Source: JBNLBT01 sp050303435
GTDB taxonomy: Bacteria > Pseudomonadota > Gammaproteobacteria > Xanthomonadales > Marinicellaceae
NCBI GenBank assembly: GCA_050303435.1
Contig: JBNLBT010000018.1
Coordinates: forward strand, 1 to 42,859
DNA length: 42,859 nucleotides
Direction of reading: 5' to 3'
Made by a program: the position numbers and the translations under genes. Under the pieces are notes generated by a model. That model saw only the letters and a program-made list of their open reading frames with translations. It did not search any database and was not told where the DNA came from. Shown here piece by piece: positions 1 to 9,000 of this stretch. Every line of letters begins with the position of its first letter. The first letter of the stretch is position 1.

Positions 1-676
1 CGATCTGGCCGTCCGCCAGCACGTGCACAAAATCCGGCTGAATGTAATCCAGCAGGCGCTGGTAATGGGTGATGATGATGAAAGAACGTTCGGCGTTGCG
101 CAATTGATTGACCCCGTCGGCAACAATTTTCAATGCGTCGATGTCCAGCCCCGAGTCGGTTTCGTCCATGATCGCCAGACGCGGCTCCAGTACGCCCATC
201 TGAAACACCTCGTTGCGTTTCTTTTCACCGCCGGAAAAACCCTCGTTGACCGGCCGGCGCAGCAAATCATCGCGCATGTTCATCTGCTTGATCTTGGCGT
301 TCACCAGCTGCAGGAACGCGGCCGAATCCACCGGTTCTTCGCCGCGGTGCGTGCGTTGCGCGTTCAGCGCGGTGCGCAGAAAGTACATGTTGTTGACGCC
401 GGCAATTTCGACCGGATACTGAAACGCCAGAAACACGCCTTCAGCGGCGCGTTCTTCCGCTTCCATGGACAGCAGATCGGCGTCGCGAAAGATCACCTCA
501 CCTTCGCTGATCTGCACATGCGGCATGCCGGCCAGAGCGCCGGCCAGCGTGCTCTTGCCGGAACCGTTGGGCCCCATGATGGCGTGCACCTCACCCGGAT
601 TGACCTGCAGATTGATGCCCTTGAGAATGTCTTTGTCTGCCACGCGTGCGTGCAGATTCTTGATCAATAAAAACAT
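1..676 (-). CDS. sufC: SufC, Fe-S cluster assembly ATPase (3' end cut by window edge)
   Basis: ABC-type ATPase of the SUF iron-sulfur assembly machine; in the family it binds SufB and SufD in the cytoplasm and drives cluster assembly on the scaffold. The reading frame is open from ATG at 676 to the left edge, about 225 codons of the usual 250 or so. Visible motifs are Walker A GPNGSGKST at residues 35-43, the SufC-type signature FSGGEKKRNE, Walker B with MDETDSGLDID, and the switch histidine in IITHYQRLLDY. It starts 4 bp after the sufB stop, so the two are surely co-transcribed. sufD and sufS probably lie beyond the edge, but that is inference. Confidence 0.96.
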   Translation of the reverse strand, partial: MFLLIKNLHARVADKDILKGINLQVNPGEVHAIMGPNGSGKSTLAGALAGMPHVQISEGEVIFRDADLLSMEAEERAAEGVFLAFQYPVEIAGVNNMYFLRTALNAQRTHRGEEPVDSAAFLQLVNAKIKQMNMRDDLLRRPVNEGFSGGEKKRNEVFQMGVLEPRLAIMDETDSGLDIDALKIVADGVNQLRNAERSFIIITHYQRLLDYIQPDFVHVLADGQI

Positions 677-680
677 AGAT

Positions 681-2128
<1,448 letters not shown>

Positions 2129-2132
<4 letters not shown>

Positions 2133-2557
2133 GGGTGTATCTTCAATTTCAATGCGTTGTTCTCTCCGGCGAGTCGATCCAATGTAAAGGTGCCCAGCAC
2201 GCGGGCAATTTCTTCATTGACCCGATTCAGGCCACCGCTCAACTGGCAGCCGCTGCTCAGGTGGCAACCACGGCTTTCATCCAGACACTCCGTCAGGGCC
2301 GCCGAGCCTTCGATGGCAGTGATCACGTCCAGCAGGTCCATTTCCGTCACATCGCGCGACAAGCGATACCCGCCCGCTGCTCCAAGACGGGAGTTGACCA
2401 AATCGCCTTTCTTGAGCATTTTCAGCAACTTGCTGACCGTCGGCAATTCCAGGCCCACGGCCTGCGCCACCTCAGTGGCCGACATGCGCCGATCCGACTT
2501 TTCCAGTCGCAACAACACCATCAGCGCGTATTCCGTGAGTCGTGATATTCTCAGCAT
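2129..2557 (-). CDS. Rrf2-family SUF system Fe-S assembly regulator
   Basis: A 142-residue winged-helix protein of the Rrf2/IscR family, first gene of the suf operon. The N-terminal wHTH is clear (LTEYALMVLL, then LELPTVSKLLKMLKKGDLV and GAAGGYRLSR). Three cysteines at 91, 98 and 104 give C-X6-C-X5-C, close to the C-X5-C-X5-C of IscR that holds a [2Fe-2S] cluster, so it very likely senses cluster status and controls its own operon. The SUF-specific regulator next to sufB is known from Xanthomonas-like bacteria; IscR proper would sit with iscS, which is not here. The start lies only 7 bases from a perfect TATAAT, so the transcript may be leaderless. Confidence 0.93.
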
Positions 2558-2563
2558 GCGCGC

Positions 2564-2594
2564 ATTATACCAAACTGGGACTAAATTGGTACGC
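2564..2594 (-). promoter_or_regulatory. suf operon promoter with inverted repeat over the -10
   Basis: On the minus strand a perfect -10 TATAAT occupies 2569-2564, and the regulator ATG begins at 2557, where +1 would be expected. An inverted repeat TACCAA-N12-TTGGTA (2567-2590) overlaps the -10 and its upstream flank. The -35 is poor. The repeat does not fit the E. coli IscR type 1 or type 2 consensus that I know, so it is a candidate autoregulatory operator only. Confidence 0.55.
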
Positions 2595-2601
2595 GTTCTT
2601 T

Positions 2602-2895
2602 TTTATTCCGGGTGATGGGCCGTCCTGGCCCACACCCGGTCGCTGCGCAAAATCTGGCGCGCAACGCGGTGGCGCTGGATTTTACTCCGCTCTCCGGGCT
2701 TGAGCCCGGGCGGTGCTTCCCTGCACCGCTGCTTTTATATTTCCAAGTGATGGGCCGTCCTGGCCCACACCCGGACGCTGCGTAAAATCTGGCGCGCAAC
2801 GCGGTGGCGCTGGATTTTACTCTGCTCACCGGGCTTGAAACCGGGCGGTGCTGTCATGCACCGCGGTCGTGCTCTTTGTAACCGATGGGCCGTCC
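2602..2895. repeat. 135-bp tandem repeat, two full copies and a third start
   Basis: The sequence GATGGGCCGTCC recurs at 2614, 2749 and 2884, an exact 135-bp period. Copies 1 (about 2602-2736) and 2 (about 2737-2871) differ at only a few positions in their core; copy 3 stops after about a dozen bases. Each full unit folds into consecutive hairpins: TGGGCC-N5-GGCCCA; AAAATC TGGCGC paired with GCGCTG GATTTT; a GGGCT/AGCCC-type stem that shrinks to CCGG/CCGG in copy 2; and CGGTGC/GCACCG. Together with single-copy flanks it fills the 439-bp gap between ffh and the suf regulator. No convincing gene is present; reading frames across it owe their internal repetition to 135 being divisible by three. 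Confidence 0.9.
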
Positions 2896-2996
2896 AGGCA
2901 TGTCATTCAGGCGCGCCTGTACTGCGGCTGTGTTGCGTGACACGGCAGGATCCATGCGGTTGAGTGAATTCTGTTGAGTGTGGGTGCGGCGCTGAA

Positions 2997-4355
2997 TCAG
3001 AACGGCATGCCGCCGGGCATTTTGCCTTGCAGTTTTTGCATCATTTTCATCAGGCCGCCGCCTTTGAATTTGCGCATCATTTTTTGCATCTGGGTGAACT
3101 GTTTGAGCAGCTTGGACACCTCTTGAATGCTGGTGCCTGAGCCGTTTGCGATGCGACGTTTTCTCGAACCTTTGATCAGCTGCGGGTAATTTTTTTCCTT
3201 GTGTGTCATGGAACAAATGATGGCGATCATTTTGTCGGTCGGGTTGTCGTCGATCTGGCTTTTCACAGCGTCCGGCAGATTGCTCATGCCGGGCAGCTTG
3301 TCCAGCAGCGATCCCATGCCACCCATGTTTTTCATCTGCAGCAACTGGTCCTTGAAATCTTCCAGAGTGAATTTGGCGCCTTTGCTGACTTTCTTGGCCA
3401 GCTTTTCGGCCTTTTTCTTGTCGATCTTGCGCTCAACTTCCTCGACCAGCGACAGCACATCGCCCATGCCCAGGATGCTTGAGGCGATGCGGTCCGGGTG
3501 GAACGGCTCCAGGGCGTCCATTTTTTCACCCACACCGACGAATTTGATTGGCTGACCACACACGGTTTTCACCGACAGCGCCGCACCACCGCGGGCGTCG
3601 CCATCGACCTTGGTCAGCACCACGCCGGTCAGATCCAGGGCGTCGGCAAAAGCTTTGGCGGTGTTGGCGGCGTCCTGTCCGGTCATGGCGTCCACCACAA
3701 ACAGGGTTTCCGCTGGATTCAGACTGTCCTGCAAAGCGCGTATTTCCTTCATCATGGCTTCGTCAACCGCCAGACGCCCGGCGGTGTCGACAATCAGAAC
3801 ATCAAAATAATTGCGCTTGGCGGCGTCCACCGCGCTCAGCGCGATGCTCACCGGGTCATCGACCACCGACGACGGATGGAAGGTGGCGCCCACCTGTTCC
3901 GCCACGGTTTCCAATTGTTCGATTGCGGCCGGACGATAAATGTCGGCGCTCACCACCATGACCTTTTTCCCCTGTCGCTGTTGCAGGTACTGCGCCAGTT
4001 TGGCGGTGGTTGTGGTCTTGCCGGCGCCCTGCAGGCCGGCCATCAGCACCACCACGGGCGGCTGGGCGTTGAAGTTGATGCCCTGGGTTTCCTCGCCCAG
4101 CACCTGAATCAACTCTTCCTGCACGACTTTGACCAGCACCTGGCCGGGTTTCAGGCTGGTCAAAACCTCTTGACCAAGGGCCCGCTCCCTGACCTGATCA
4201 ATGAATGACTTGACCACCGGCAAAGCCACATCGGCTTCCAGCAACGCCACGCGCACTTCACGCAACGCGTCTTTAATGTTGTCTTCGGTCAGCTGCGCCT
4301 GACCCCGGATCTTCTGGATGCTTTTGGACAGGCGTTCGGTCAGGTTGTCAAACAT
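2997..4355 (-). CDS. ffh: Ffh, signal recognition particle GTPase
   Basis: Protein subunit of the signal recognition particle, which with 4.5S RNA targets nascent inner-membrane proteins to FtsY and the Sec translocon. At 452 residues it has normal length. An N-terminal helical domain is followed by the GTPase domain with P-loop GLQGAGKTTTTAKL at 107-120, DTAGR and TKVDGD, then a methionine-rich M domain ending in a Met/Gly/Lys tail; the RNA-binding GSGTSIQEV segment is intact. It is divergent from ypjD, the conserved order in E. coli and relatives. The -10 at 4392-4397 lies 37 bases from the ATG. Confidence 0.98.
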   Translation of the reverse strand: MFDNLTERLSKSIQKIRGQAQLTEDNIKDALREVRVALLEADVALPVVKSFIDQVRERALGQEVLTSLKPGQVLVKVVQEELIQVLGEETQGINFNAQPPVVVLMAGLQGAGKTTTTAKLAQYLQQRQGKKVMVVSADIYRPAAIEQLETVAEQVGATFHPSSVVDDPVSIALSAVDAAKRNYFDVLIVDTAGRLAVDEAMMKEIRALQDSLNPAETLFVVDAMTGQDAANTAKAFADALDLTGVVLTKVDGDARGGAALSVKTVCGQPIKFVGVGEKMDALEPFHPDRIASSILGMGDVLSLVEEVERKIDKKKAEKLAKKVSKGAKFTLEDFKDQLLQMKNMGGMGSLLDKLPGMSNLPDAVKSQIDDNPTDKMIAIICSMTHKEKNYPQLIKGSRKRRIANGSGTSIQEVSKLLKQFTQMQKMMRKFKGGGLMKMMQKLQGKMPGGMPF

Positions 4356-4370
4356 ATGAATTTAAATCCT

Positions 4371-4420
4371 GTTGAATAATCAAAAGCACCTATTATAATA
4401 GCTGCATGTCCAAATACAAA
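4371..4420. promoter_or_regulatory. Back-to-back ffh and ypjD promoters sharing a palindromic -10
   Basis: The palindrome CTATTATAATAG contains TATAAT on both strands. Rightward, toward ypjD: -35 TTGAAT at 4372-4377, 16-bp spacer, -10 at 4394-4399. Leftward, toward ffh: -35 TTTGTA at 4420-4415, 17-bp spacer, -10 at 4397-4392. The two -10 elements overlap by four bases, so polymerase can occupy only one at a time. Confidence 0.7.
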
Positions 4421-4434
4421 CCGTTTCGGCCCTC

Positions 4435-5202
4435 ATGCCATCGATCCTGAGCCTGCTTTCCCTCACCGCTGTTTCGGCGTATTTGCTCAAAATCATCTTG
4501 CCCGCACGAATGCAACTGACCCAATGGCTGTACCTCGTCGGCGTACTGGCCCATGCGGGCCTGTGTTACCTGACCCTGTGGCATTGGCCGGGATTCAAAT
4601 TCAACCTGCAGGCTTCGGTGCTGATCACCACCTGCCTGTCGGCCGCCGTGATGGTGGTGTTCACGGTGCGCCACCCGCTGACCCTGCGTTTGATGTCAGC
4701 TCTGGCCCTGATTGCAGTTCTCTGGGCCTGGCTGTGGCCTTCTGTGGGCAGCCACGACCCCTACCCGATGCCATTGCTGGTGCACATCGGCCTGTCTTTG
4801 CTGGCTTACGCCATCCTGTTCGCCGCCTGTCTGTATGGCATCACCCTGTGGATGCAGATTGACCGGCTGAAATCCAGCATTTTTGAGCAACACAACCCAG
4901 CCCAACACAGCCTGCTGCAAAGCGAACAGATTTTGTTTCGCATCCTCATCGCCGGCTGGCTGCTGCTGACCGCCTCGCTGATCACCGGCGTGTTGTTCAT
5001 TGAAGGCTTTTTCGGTCACCAGATCGGTCACAAAGTGGTGCTCTCGGTGCTGGCCTGGCTGTTGTTTGCCTCGCTGATTGCCGGTCGCTACATCCAAGGC
5101 TGGCGCGGCACCCGTGCGATCAAATTCACCATTGTGGCCATGTCCATCCTGGCGCTGGGATTTCTCGGCAGCAAGGTGGTGCTGGAATGGATCGTTAATT
5201 GA
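4435..5202 (+). CDS. ypjD: YpjD-like inner membrane protein, CcsA/cytochrome c assembly family
   Basis: A 255-residue polytopic membrane protein with about eight hydrophobic segments. The segments LLVHIGLSLLAYAILF and GHKVVLSVLAWLLFASLIAG fit the cytochrome c assembly (CcsA/CcmC-like) family, and the place beside ffh and before a CorC/HlyC-family gene matches E. coli ypjD. Family members handle haem, or are thought to, but the role of YpjD itself is poorly defined and the full tryptophan-rich haem-binding signature is not evident here. It is the first gene of a two-gene rightward unit with the gene at 5229. Confidence 0.85.
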   Translation: MPSILSLLSLTAVSAYLLKIILPARMQLTQWLYLVGVLAHAGLCYLTLWHWPGFKFNLQASVLITTCLSAAVMVVFTVRHPLTLRLMSALALIAVLWAWLWPSVGSHDPYPMPLLVHIGLSLLAYAILFAACLYGITLWMQIDRLKSSIFEQHNPAQHSLLQSEQILFRILIAGWLLLTASLITGVLFIEGFFGHQIGHKVVLSVLAWLLFASLIAGRYIQGWRGTRAIKFTIVAMSILALGFLGSKVVLEWIVN

Positions 5203-5228
5203 AGCGTCCAGAATTGATGAACTGAACC

Positions 5229-6527
5229 ATGTTACAGAGCATTCCAACCAGTTATCTGATCACCGCGATTCTTATTTTGCTGATGCTCTCGGCGTTTTTT
5301 TCCAGTTCGGAAACGGCGTTGATGTCACTGAACCGCATCCGCCTGAAGAATCTGGCGAAAAAGCAGAAAGGCGCGCAACTGGCGCAAAAACTGCTGGACT
5401 CACCGGATCGGCTGATCGGCCTGATTCTGATTGGCAACAACTTCATCAACATCGCCGCCACCGCCCTGACCACCATCGTCGCCATCAAAATCGCCGGCGA
5501 CCGCGGCGTGGCCTACGGCACCGCTTTTTTGACCTTTGCGATCCTGATATTTTCCGAAGTGACGCCGAAAACCTACGCGGCCCTGCACCCGGAACGCATC
5601 GCTTTTCCCGCGTCCTTCATCCTCACACCGATGCTCAAGCTGCTGTACCCGCTGGTGTGGTTCACCAACCTGCTGACCAACGGCCTGTTGCGTCTGCTGG
5701 GGGTGCCCAAATCGATCGCGCGTGAGGCGCTGTCACGCGAAGAGCTGAAAACATTGGTGATTGAAAACGATCACATCAACCCGAACATTCACCAGAAACT
5801 GATGATCAATGTGATGAACCTGGAACAATTGCGCATTCAGGACATCATGGTGCCGCGCAACGACATTTTTGCCATCAACATCAACGCCGACTGGGAGGTG
5901 ATCCACAAACAGCTGATCGGCACCTTTCTGACCCGCTTGCCGGTGTATCAAAACAACCTCAATCAGATCCTCGGCATTTTGCACATCCGCACCATTCTGC
6001 CGATGCTCAGCCAGGGCACGCTGAACAAACAAAAGCTGCGTTCGATATTGCGCAAACCGTATTTCGTGCCGTCTTCGGCCAACCTCACGGTGCAACTGAA
6101 AGAATTTCAACGGCGTGAACGGCGCATGGGTCTGGTGGTCGATGAGTATGGCGATCTGGTCGGGCTGGTGACCATGGACGACATTCTTGAGGAAATCGTC
6201 GGTGAATTCACCTCCGAGCCCAGCGGTCGCACACGCCACATCGTCAAGAACCCCGGCGGCGGCTACATCGTCGACGGACGTTTTCCGGTGCGTTCACTGA
6301 ACCGGCGCCTGCAATGGGATTTGCCCACCGACGAGGCCACCACCATCAACGGCCTCATCACCGAACATCTGCAGAATCTGCCCAACAGCGGCACCACGGT
6401 GTCGATAGAAGATTACCTGATGACCATTCAGTCGATGTCGGATGAAAACATCATCCACCGCGTGCTGATCAAGCAGCGCGACGCGGCAGCAGCGCGCGAT
6501 GAAACATCAGCACCGCAATCAACATGA
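5229..6527 (+). CDS. corB: CorB/CorC-HlyC family membrane protein (DUF21, CBS pair, CorC_HlyC)
   Basis: A 432-residue protein with the standard order: an N-terminal DUF21 membrane domain (SSSETALMSLNRIRLK near residue 26, then several membrane segments to about 180), a CBS-domain pair (about 200-340, with MVVDEYGDLVG-like MGLVVDEYGDLVG and TMDDILEEIVGE), and a C-terminal CorC_HlyC domain. Family members are linked to magnesium or cobalt transport; CBS domains sense adenine nucleotides. It follows ypjD by 26 bp, as in E. coli (yfjD). Its last 59 bp overlap the end of the opposite-strand MFS gene. Confidence 0.93.
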   Translation: MLQSIPTSYLITAILILLMLSAFFSSSETALMSLNRIRLKNLAKKQKGAQLAQKLLDSPDRLIGLILIGNNFINIAATALTTIVAIKIAGDRGVAYGTAFLTFAILIFSEVTPKTYAALHPERIAFPASFILTPMLKLLYPLVWFTNLLTNGLLRLLGVPKSIAREALSREELKTLVIENDHINPNIHQKLMINVMNLEQLRIQDIMVPRNDIFAININADWEVIHKQLIGTFLTRLPVYQNNLNQILGILHIRTILPMLSQGTLNKQKLRSILRKPYFVPSSANLTVQLKEFQRRERRMGLVVDEYGDLVGLVTMDDILEEIVGEFTSEPSGRTRHIVKNPGGGYIVDGRFPVRSLNRRLQWDLPTDEATTINGLITEHLQNLPNSGTTVSIEDYLMTIQSMSDENIIHRVLIKQRDAAAARDETSAPQST

Positions 6528-7656
6528 CCGCACCGATCACCAGATACACCGCCTGAGCGCCCCACACCAGCAAGGCCCCGGCGCCAGCGCCGCCACAGAA
6601 CGCACCGAGAAATTCCGAAGTTGAAAACATGCCCATGGCGGCGCCGCGAAAACGCGCCTGCGCCACGCGCGAAAGGAATGAAGGCATGGACGCCTCCAGG
6701 TAGTTGAACAAGCCAAAATACAGCACCAGCAACAGCACCAGCCAGGCAAAGGAGCCGGCCAGCGACAACGCCGCAGTGATCAATCCCAGGGCGCCCATGG
6801 CCACGCTGATCAGGCCGCGATGCCAGCCGTTGCGTTCCTGCAGGATCAACAGCGGCACCATGATCAACAGAGATGCCAGCAACACCGGCAGATACAGTTT
6901 CCAATGCTGTGACAGCGGCCAGTTGTGGGTGTCCACCAGCAAGGCCGGCAACACCACAAACAGCGCCGTCATGCCGGCGTGCAACAAAAAGATGTAGGAA
7001 TCCAGCACCAGCAGCTCGCGCTGACGCAGGGTGTTGAGCAAATCGCGGAAATGAAACACCGGGGCGGTGAGCTTTTCCGGTTCAGGCACATTGAACCACA
7101 GCTGCGCCATCGACAGCACACCCAGCACGGCACTGATCCAGAACAGCCCGGAAACTCCGAACCAGGCGGCCAGATGCGGTCCGCTGACAAAGGCCAGCAT
7201 GAAGGACAAGCCGATGCTCATACCGACGATGGCCATCAGTTTGGCACGCTGGCTTTCGCGACTTAAATCGGCGATCAAAGCCAGTGCAGTGGCGGCGATC
7301 GCGCCCATGCCCTGCACCGCACGGCCGATCACCACGCCCCAGATGGTGTCTGCCAGGGCGGCGATCACGCTGCCGGCGACGAACACACACAAGCCCAGGA
7401 CGATGACTTTTTTGCGGCCAATGAAATCCGACAACAGACCCATCGGCACCTGAAACAAGGCCTGGGTCAGTCCGTACACGCCGATGGCCAGACCGACCAG
7501 CCAATCCGTGGCGCCACGATACGCACCGGCCGATGCACTGAACACCGGCATGATCAAAAACAGACCATACATGCGCACCGCCACCAGAATGGCGATCGAC
7601 GCGGCGGCCTTTTTCTCAATGCGATTGAACGGATTCTTGCGCGAAGTCTTCTCCAT
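6469..7656 (-). CDS. MFS transporter, drug:H+ antiporter type
   Basis: A 395-residue major facilitator with about twelve membrane segments. Motif A between segments 2 and 3 reads GLLSDFIGRKKV, typical of the DHA1 (multidrug efflux) branch, and the second half follows the same fold. The substrate cannot be read from sequence. It starts with a basic cytoplasmic tail (MEKTSRKNPFNRIEKK), and its 3' end overlaps corB antisense over 6469-6527. A promoter lies 34 bp upstream of the start codon. Confidence 0.93.
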   Translation of the reverse strand: MEKTSRKNPFNRIEKKAAASIAILVAVRMYGLFLIMPVFSASAGAYRGATDWLVGLAIGVYGLTQALFQVPMGLLSDFIGRKKVIVLGLCVFVAGSVIAALADTIWGVVIGRAVQGMGAIAATALALIADLSRESQRAKLMAIVGMSIGLSFMLAFVSGPHLAAWFGVSGLFWISAVLGVLSMAQLWFNVPEPEKLTAPVFHFRDLLNTLRQRELLVLDSYIFLLHAGMTALFVVLPALLVDTHNWPLSQHWKLYLPVLLASLLIMVPLLILQERNGWHRGLISVAMGALGLITAALSLAGSFAWLVLLLVLYFGLFNYLEASMPSFLSRVAQARFRGAAMGMFSTSEFLGAFCGGAGAGALLVWGAQAVYLVIGAVMLIAVLMFHRALLPRRAA

Positions 7657-7689
7657 GCAGGCTCACGGGCGGTTACGGAACGGGGCAAG

Positions 7690-7718
7690 AGTAAATCAGT
7701 TTCGTTGCAAAATTGCAA
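7690..7718 (-). promoter_or_regulatory. Promoter of the MFS transporter gene
   Basis: Minus-strand -35 TTGCAA at 7718-7713, 17-bp spacer and -10 TTTACT at 7695-7690, with the start codon at 7656. A second TTGCAA lies in the spacer at 7705-7710; TTGCAA is self-complementary, so the pair could also be an operator. Confidence 0.5.
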
Positions 7719-7860
7719 ACATTTTACCGAGAATTTGGCGCATCGAGCGCGACGATATGGCCTCACCACAACGGGTCAAAACACGGGCACGGCCCGCAAA
7801 CCCCTGAAAACAGACTTCGCGGCACACGCCGCGAGCGGGGAGTCACAGGAATCCTGCGGT

Positions 7861-7896
7861 GCCACGAAAAACTCAACGGTGAGCGTTTTTTGTGGC
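7861..7896. terminator. Hairpin flanked by A and T runs, terminator-like on both strands
   Basis: GCCACGAAAAA-CTCA, loop ACGG, TGAG-CG-TTTTTTGTGGC forms a long stem; the plus strand has six T's (7886-7891) after the core and the minus strand five (7871-7867). It lies between the divergent MFS and ispB promoters, so no annotated gene obviously ends here. It also overlaps the region where the ispB -35 should be. Two smaller hairpins precede it (TCGCGGC/GCCGCGA near 7817-7834 and CAGGA/TCCTG near 7847-7857). Confidence 0.5.
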
Positions 7897-7914
7897 CCGC
7901 ATCTGCGATATAAT
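7885..7914 (+). promoter_or_regulatory. ispB promoter
   Basis: Perfect -10 TATAAT at 7909-7914, with a T-rich -35 region near 7885-7890. It places +1 near 7921, downstream of the in-frame GTG at 7892, and so decides in favour of the ATG at 7940 as the ispB start. Confidence 0.65.
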
Positions 7915-7939
7915 TCAATCGCTTAACACGGACAACCCA

Positions 7940-8947
7940 ATGACCCAGCAAGTCAACACCCGCAGCCCCCACAACATCGCCGACATCGACGACGTGCTGG
8001 CGCTGTGCCGGGATGAAATGCGTCAAGTGGATCACAGCATCCGCACGCATCTGAATTCGGAAGTGGTGCTGATCAACCAGATATCTGAATACATCATTTC
8101 CAACGGCGGCAAACGCCTGCGCCCCCTGCTACTGCTGCTGCTGAGCAAAGCCCTGGGATACCGCGGCGAACACCACATCACGCTCGCCGCCACCGTGGAA
8201 CTGATCCACACCGCCACCCTGCTGCACGACGACGTGGTGGATGAATCCGAAATGCGCCGCGGCAACAAAACCTCGCATGAAATCTGGGGCAACGCCGCCA
8301 GCGTGCTGGTCGGTGACTTTCTCTATTCCAAGGCTTTTCAAATGATGGTCACGGCCGAGTCCATGGGCGTGATGCGGGTGCTCGCCAACGCCACCAACCG
8401 CATCGCCGAAGGCGAAGTGCAACAATTGCTGAACATCGGCAACCTGGCCACCAGTGAAGCCGACTACCTGCGCGTGATCACCAACAAAACCGCCAAACTG
8501 TTTGAAGCCGGCTGCGAACTGGCCGCCTTGATCAGTGACTGCTCCGCGACGCGCACGCAACAGCTGGCCGATTACGGCCGCTATCTGGGCATTGCCTTTC
8601 AAATGGCCGATGACGTGCTGGATTATTCCGCCGACGAAAAAACCCTGGGCAAAAACCTCGGCGACGATTTACAGGAAGGTAAACTGACCCTGCCGCTGAT
8701 CCATTTGCTGGCCCACGGCACGGCCGCTGAGCGCGCGCAAATCACCCGCGCCATTGAACAACCGGACCTGGACGCCCTGCTGGCTGTGCGCGAAGCCATC
8801 GCCGGTTCCGATGCGCTGGATTACACCCGCCAACAGGCGCACAAGTATTCCGCCAAAGCCAGCGAATGCCTGCAGTCCCTGCCCGACTCCCCGGCCACCG
8901 CCGCGCTGCACTACCTGGCCAATTTCGCGGTCGACCGCGAGGCTTAA
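7940..8947 (+). CDS. ispB: Octaprenyl diphosphate synthase (IspB)
   Basis: Trans-type polyprenyl diphosphate synthase that elongates farnesyl diphosphate with isopentenyl units to make the side chain of ubiquinone (and menaquinone where present). With the start at 7940 it has 335 residues, the usual length. Both aspartate-rich Mg-diphosphate motifs are intact: DDVVD at 97-101 (in LLHDDVVDESEMRRG) and DDVLD at 224-228 (in FQMADDVLDYS). The longer frame from the GTG at 7892 is unlikely because the -10 lies inside it. Exact chain length (C40 or another) cannot be settled from these motifs. Usual neighbours rplU/rpmA are not adjacent. Confidence 0.94.
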   Translation: MTQQVNTRSPHNIADIDDVLALCRDEMRQVDHSIRTHLNSEVVLINQISEYIISNGGKRLRPLLLLLLSKALGYRGEHHITLAATVELIHTATLLHDDVVDESEMRRGNKTSHEIWGNAASVLVGDFLYSKAFQMMVTAESMGVMRVLANATNRIAEGEVQQLLNIGNLATSEADYLRVITNKTAKLFEAGCELAALISDCSATRTQQLADYGRYLGIAFQMADDVLDYSADEKTLGKNLGDDLQEGKLTLPLIHLLAHGTAAERAQITRAIEQPDLDALLAVREAIAGSDALDYTRQQAHKYSAKASECLQSLPDSPATAALHYLANFAVDREA

Positions 8948-8961
8948 ATCGCTGCAACAAC

Positions 8962-8994
8962 GCAAGCCGGGGGCACAGAGGGCACCCGGCTTGC
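8962..8994. terminator. Hairpin between convergent ispB and glutamate dehydrogenase genes
   Basis: GCAAGCCGGG (8962-8971) pairs perfectly with CCCGGCTTGC (8985-8994) around a 13-base loop, in the 53-bp gap between two gene ends. It is a plausible shared terminator or mRNA 3' end stabiliser, though no T run follows on either strand. Confidence 0.5.
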
Positions 8995-9000
8995 CAATAA

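Noticed and set aside
2581..2829. Minus-strand 82-codon frame with an internal amino-acid repeat
   Set aside because: The repetition comes from the 135-bp DNA repeat being divisible by three; the product is Arg/Gly/Ser-rich, lies across hairpins and has no ribosome site.
3498..4208. Long plus-strand frames inside ffh, the glutamate dehydrogenase gene (e.g. 10804-12363) and pepP (21514-22830)
   Set aside because: These are antisense shadows in GC-rich genes: His/Gln/Val-rich products with no domains, opposite well-supported genes.
7892..7939. Longer ispB beginning at GTG 7892
   Set aside because: The -10 TATAAT at 7909-7914 lies inside this extension, so the transcript would begin after the GTG.
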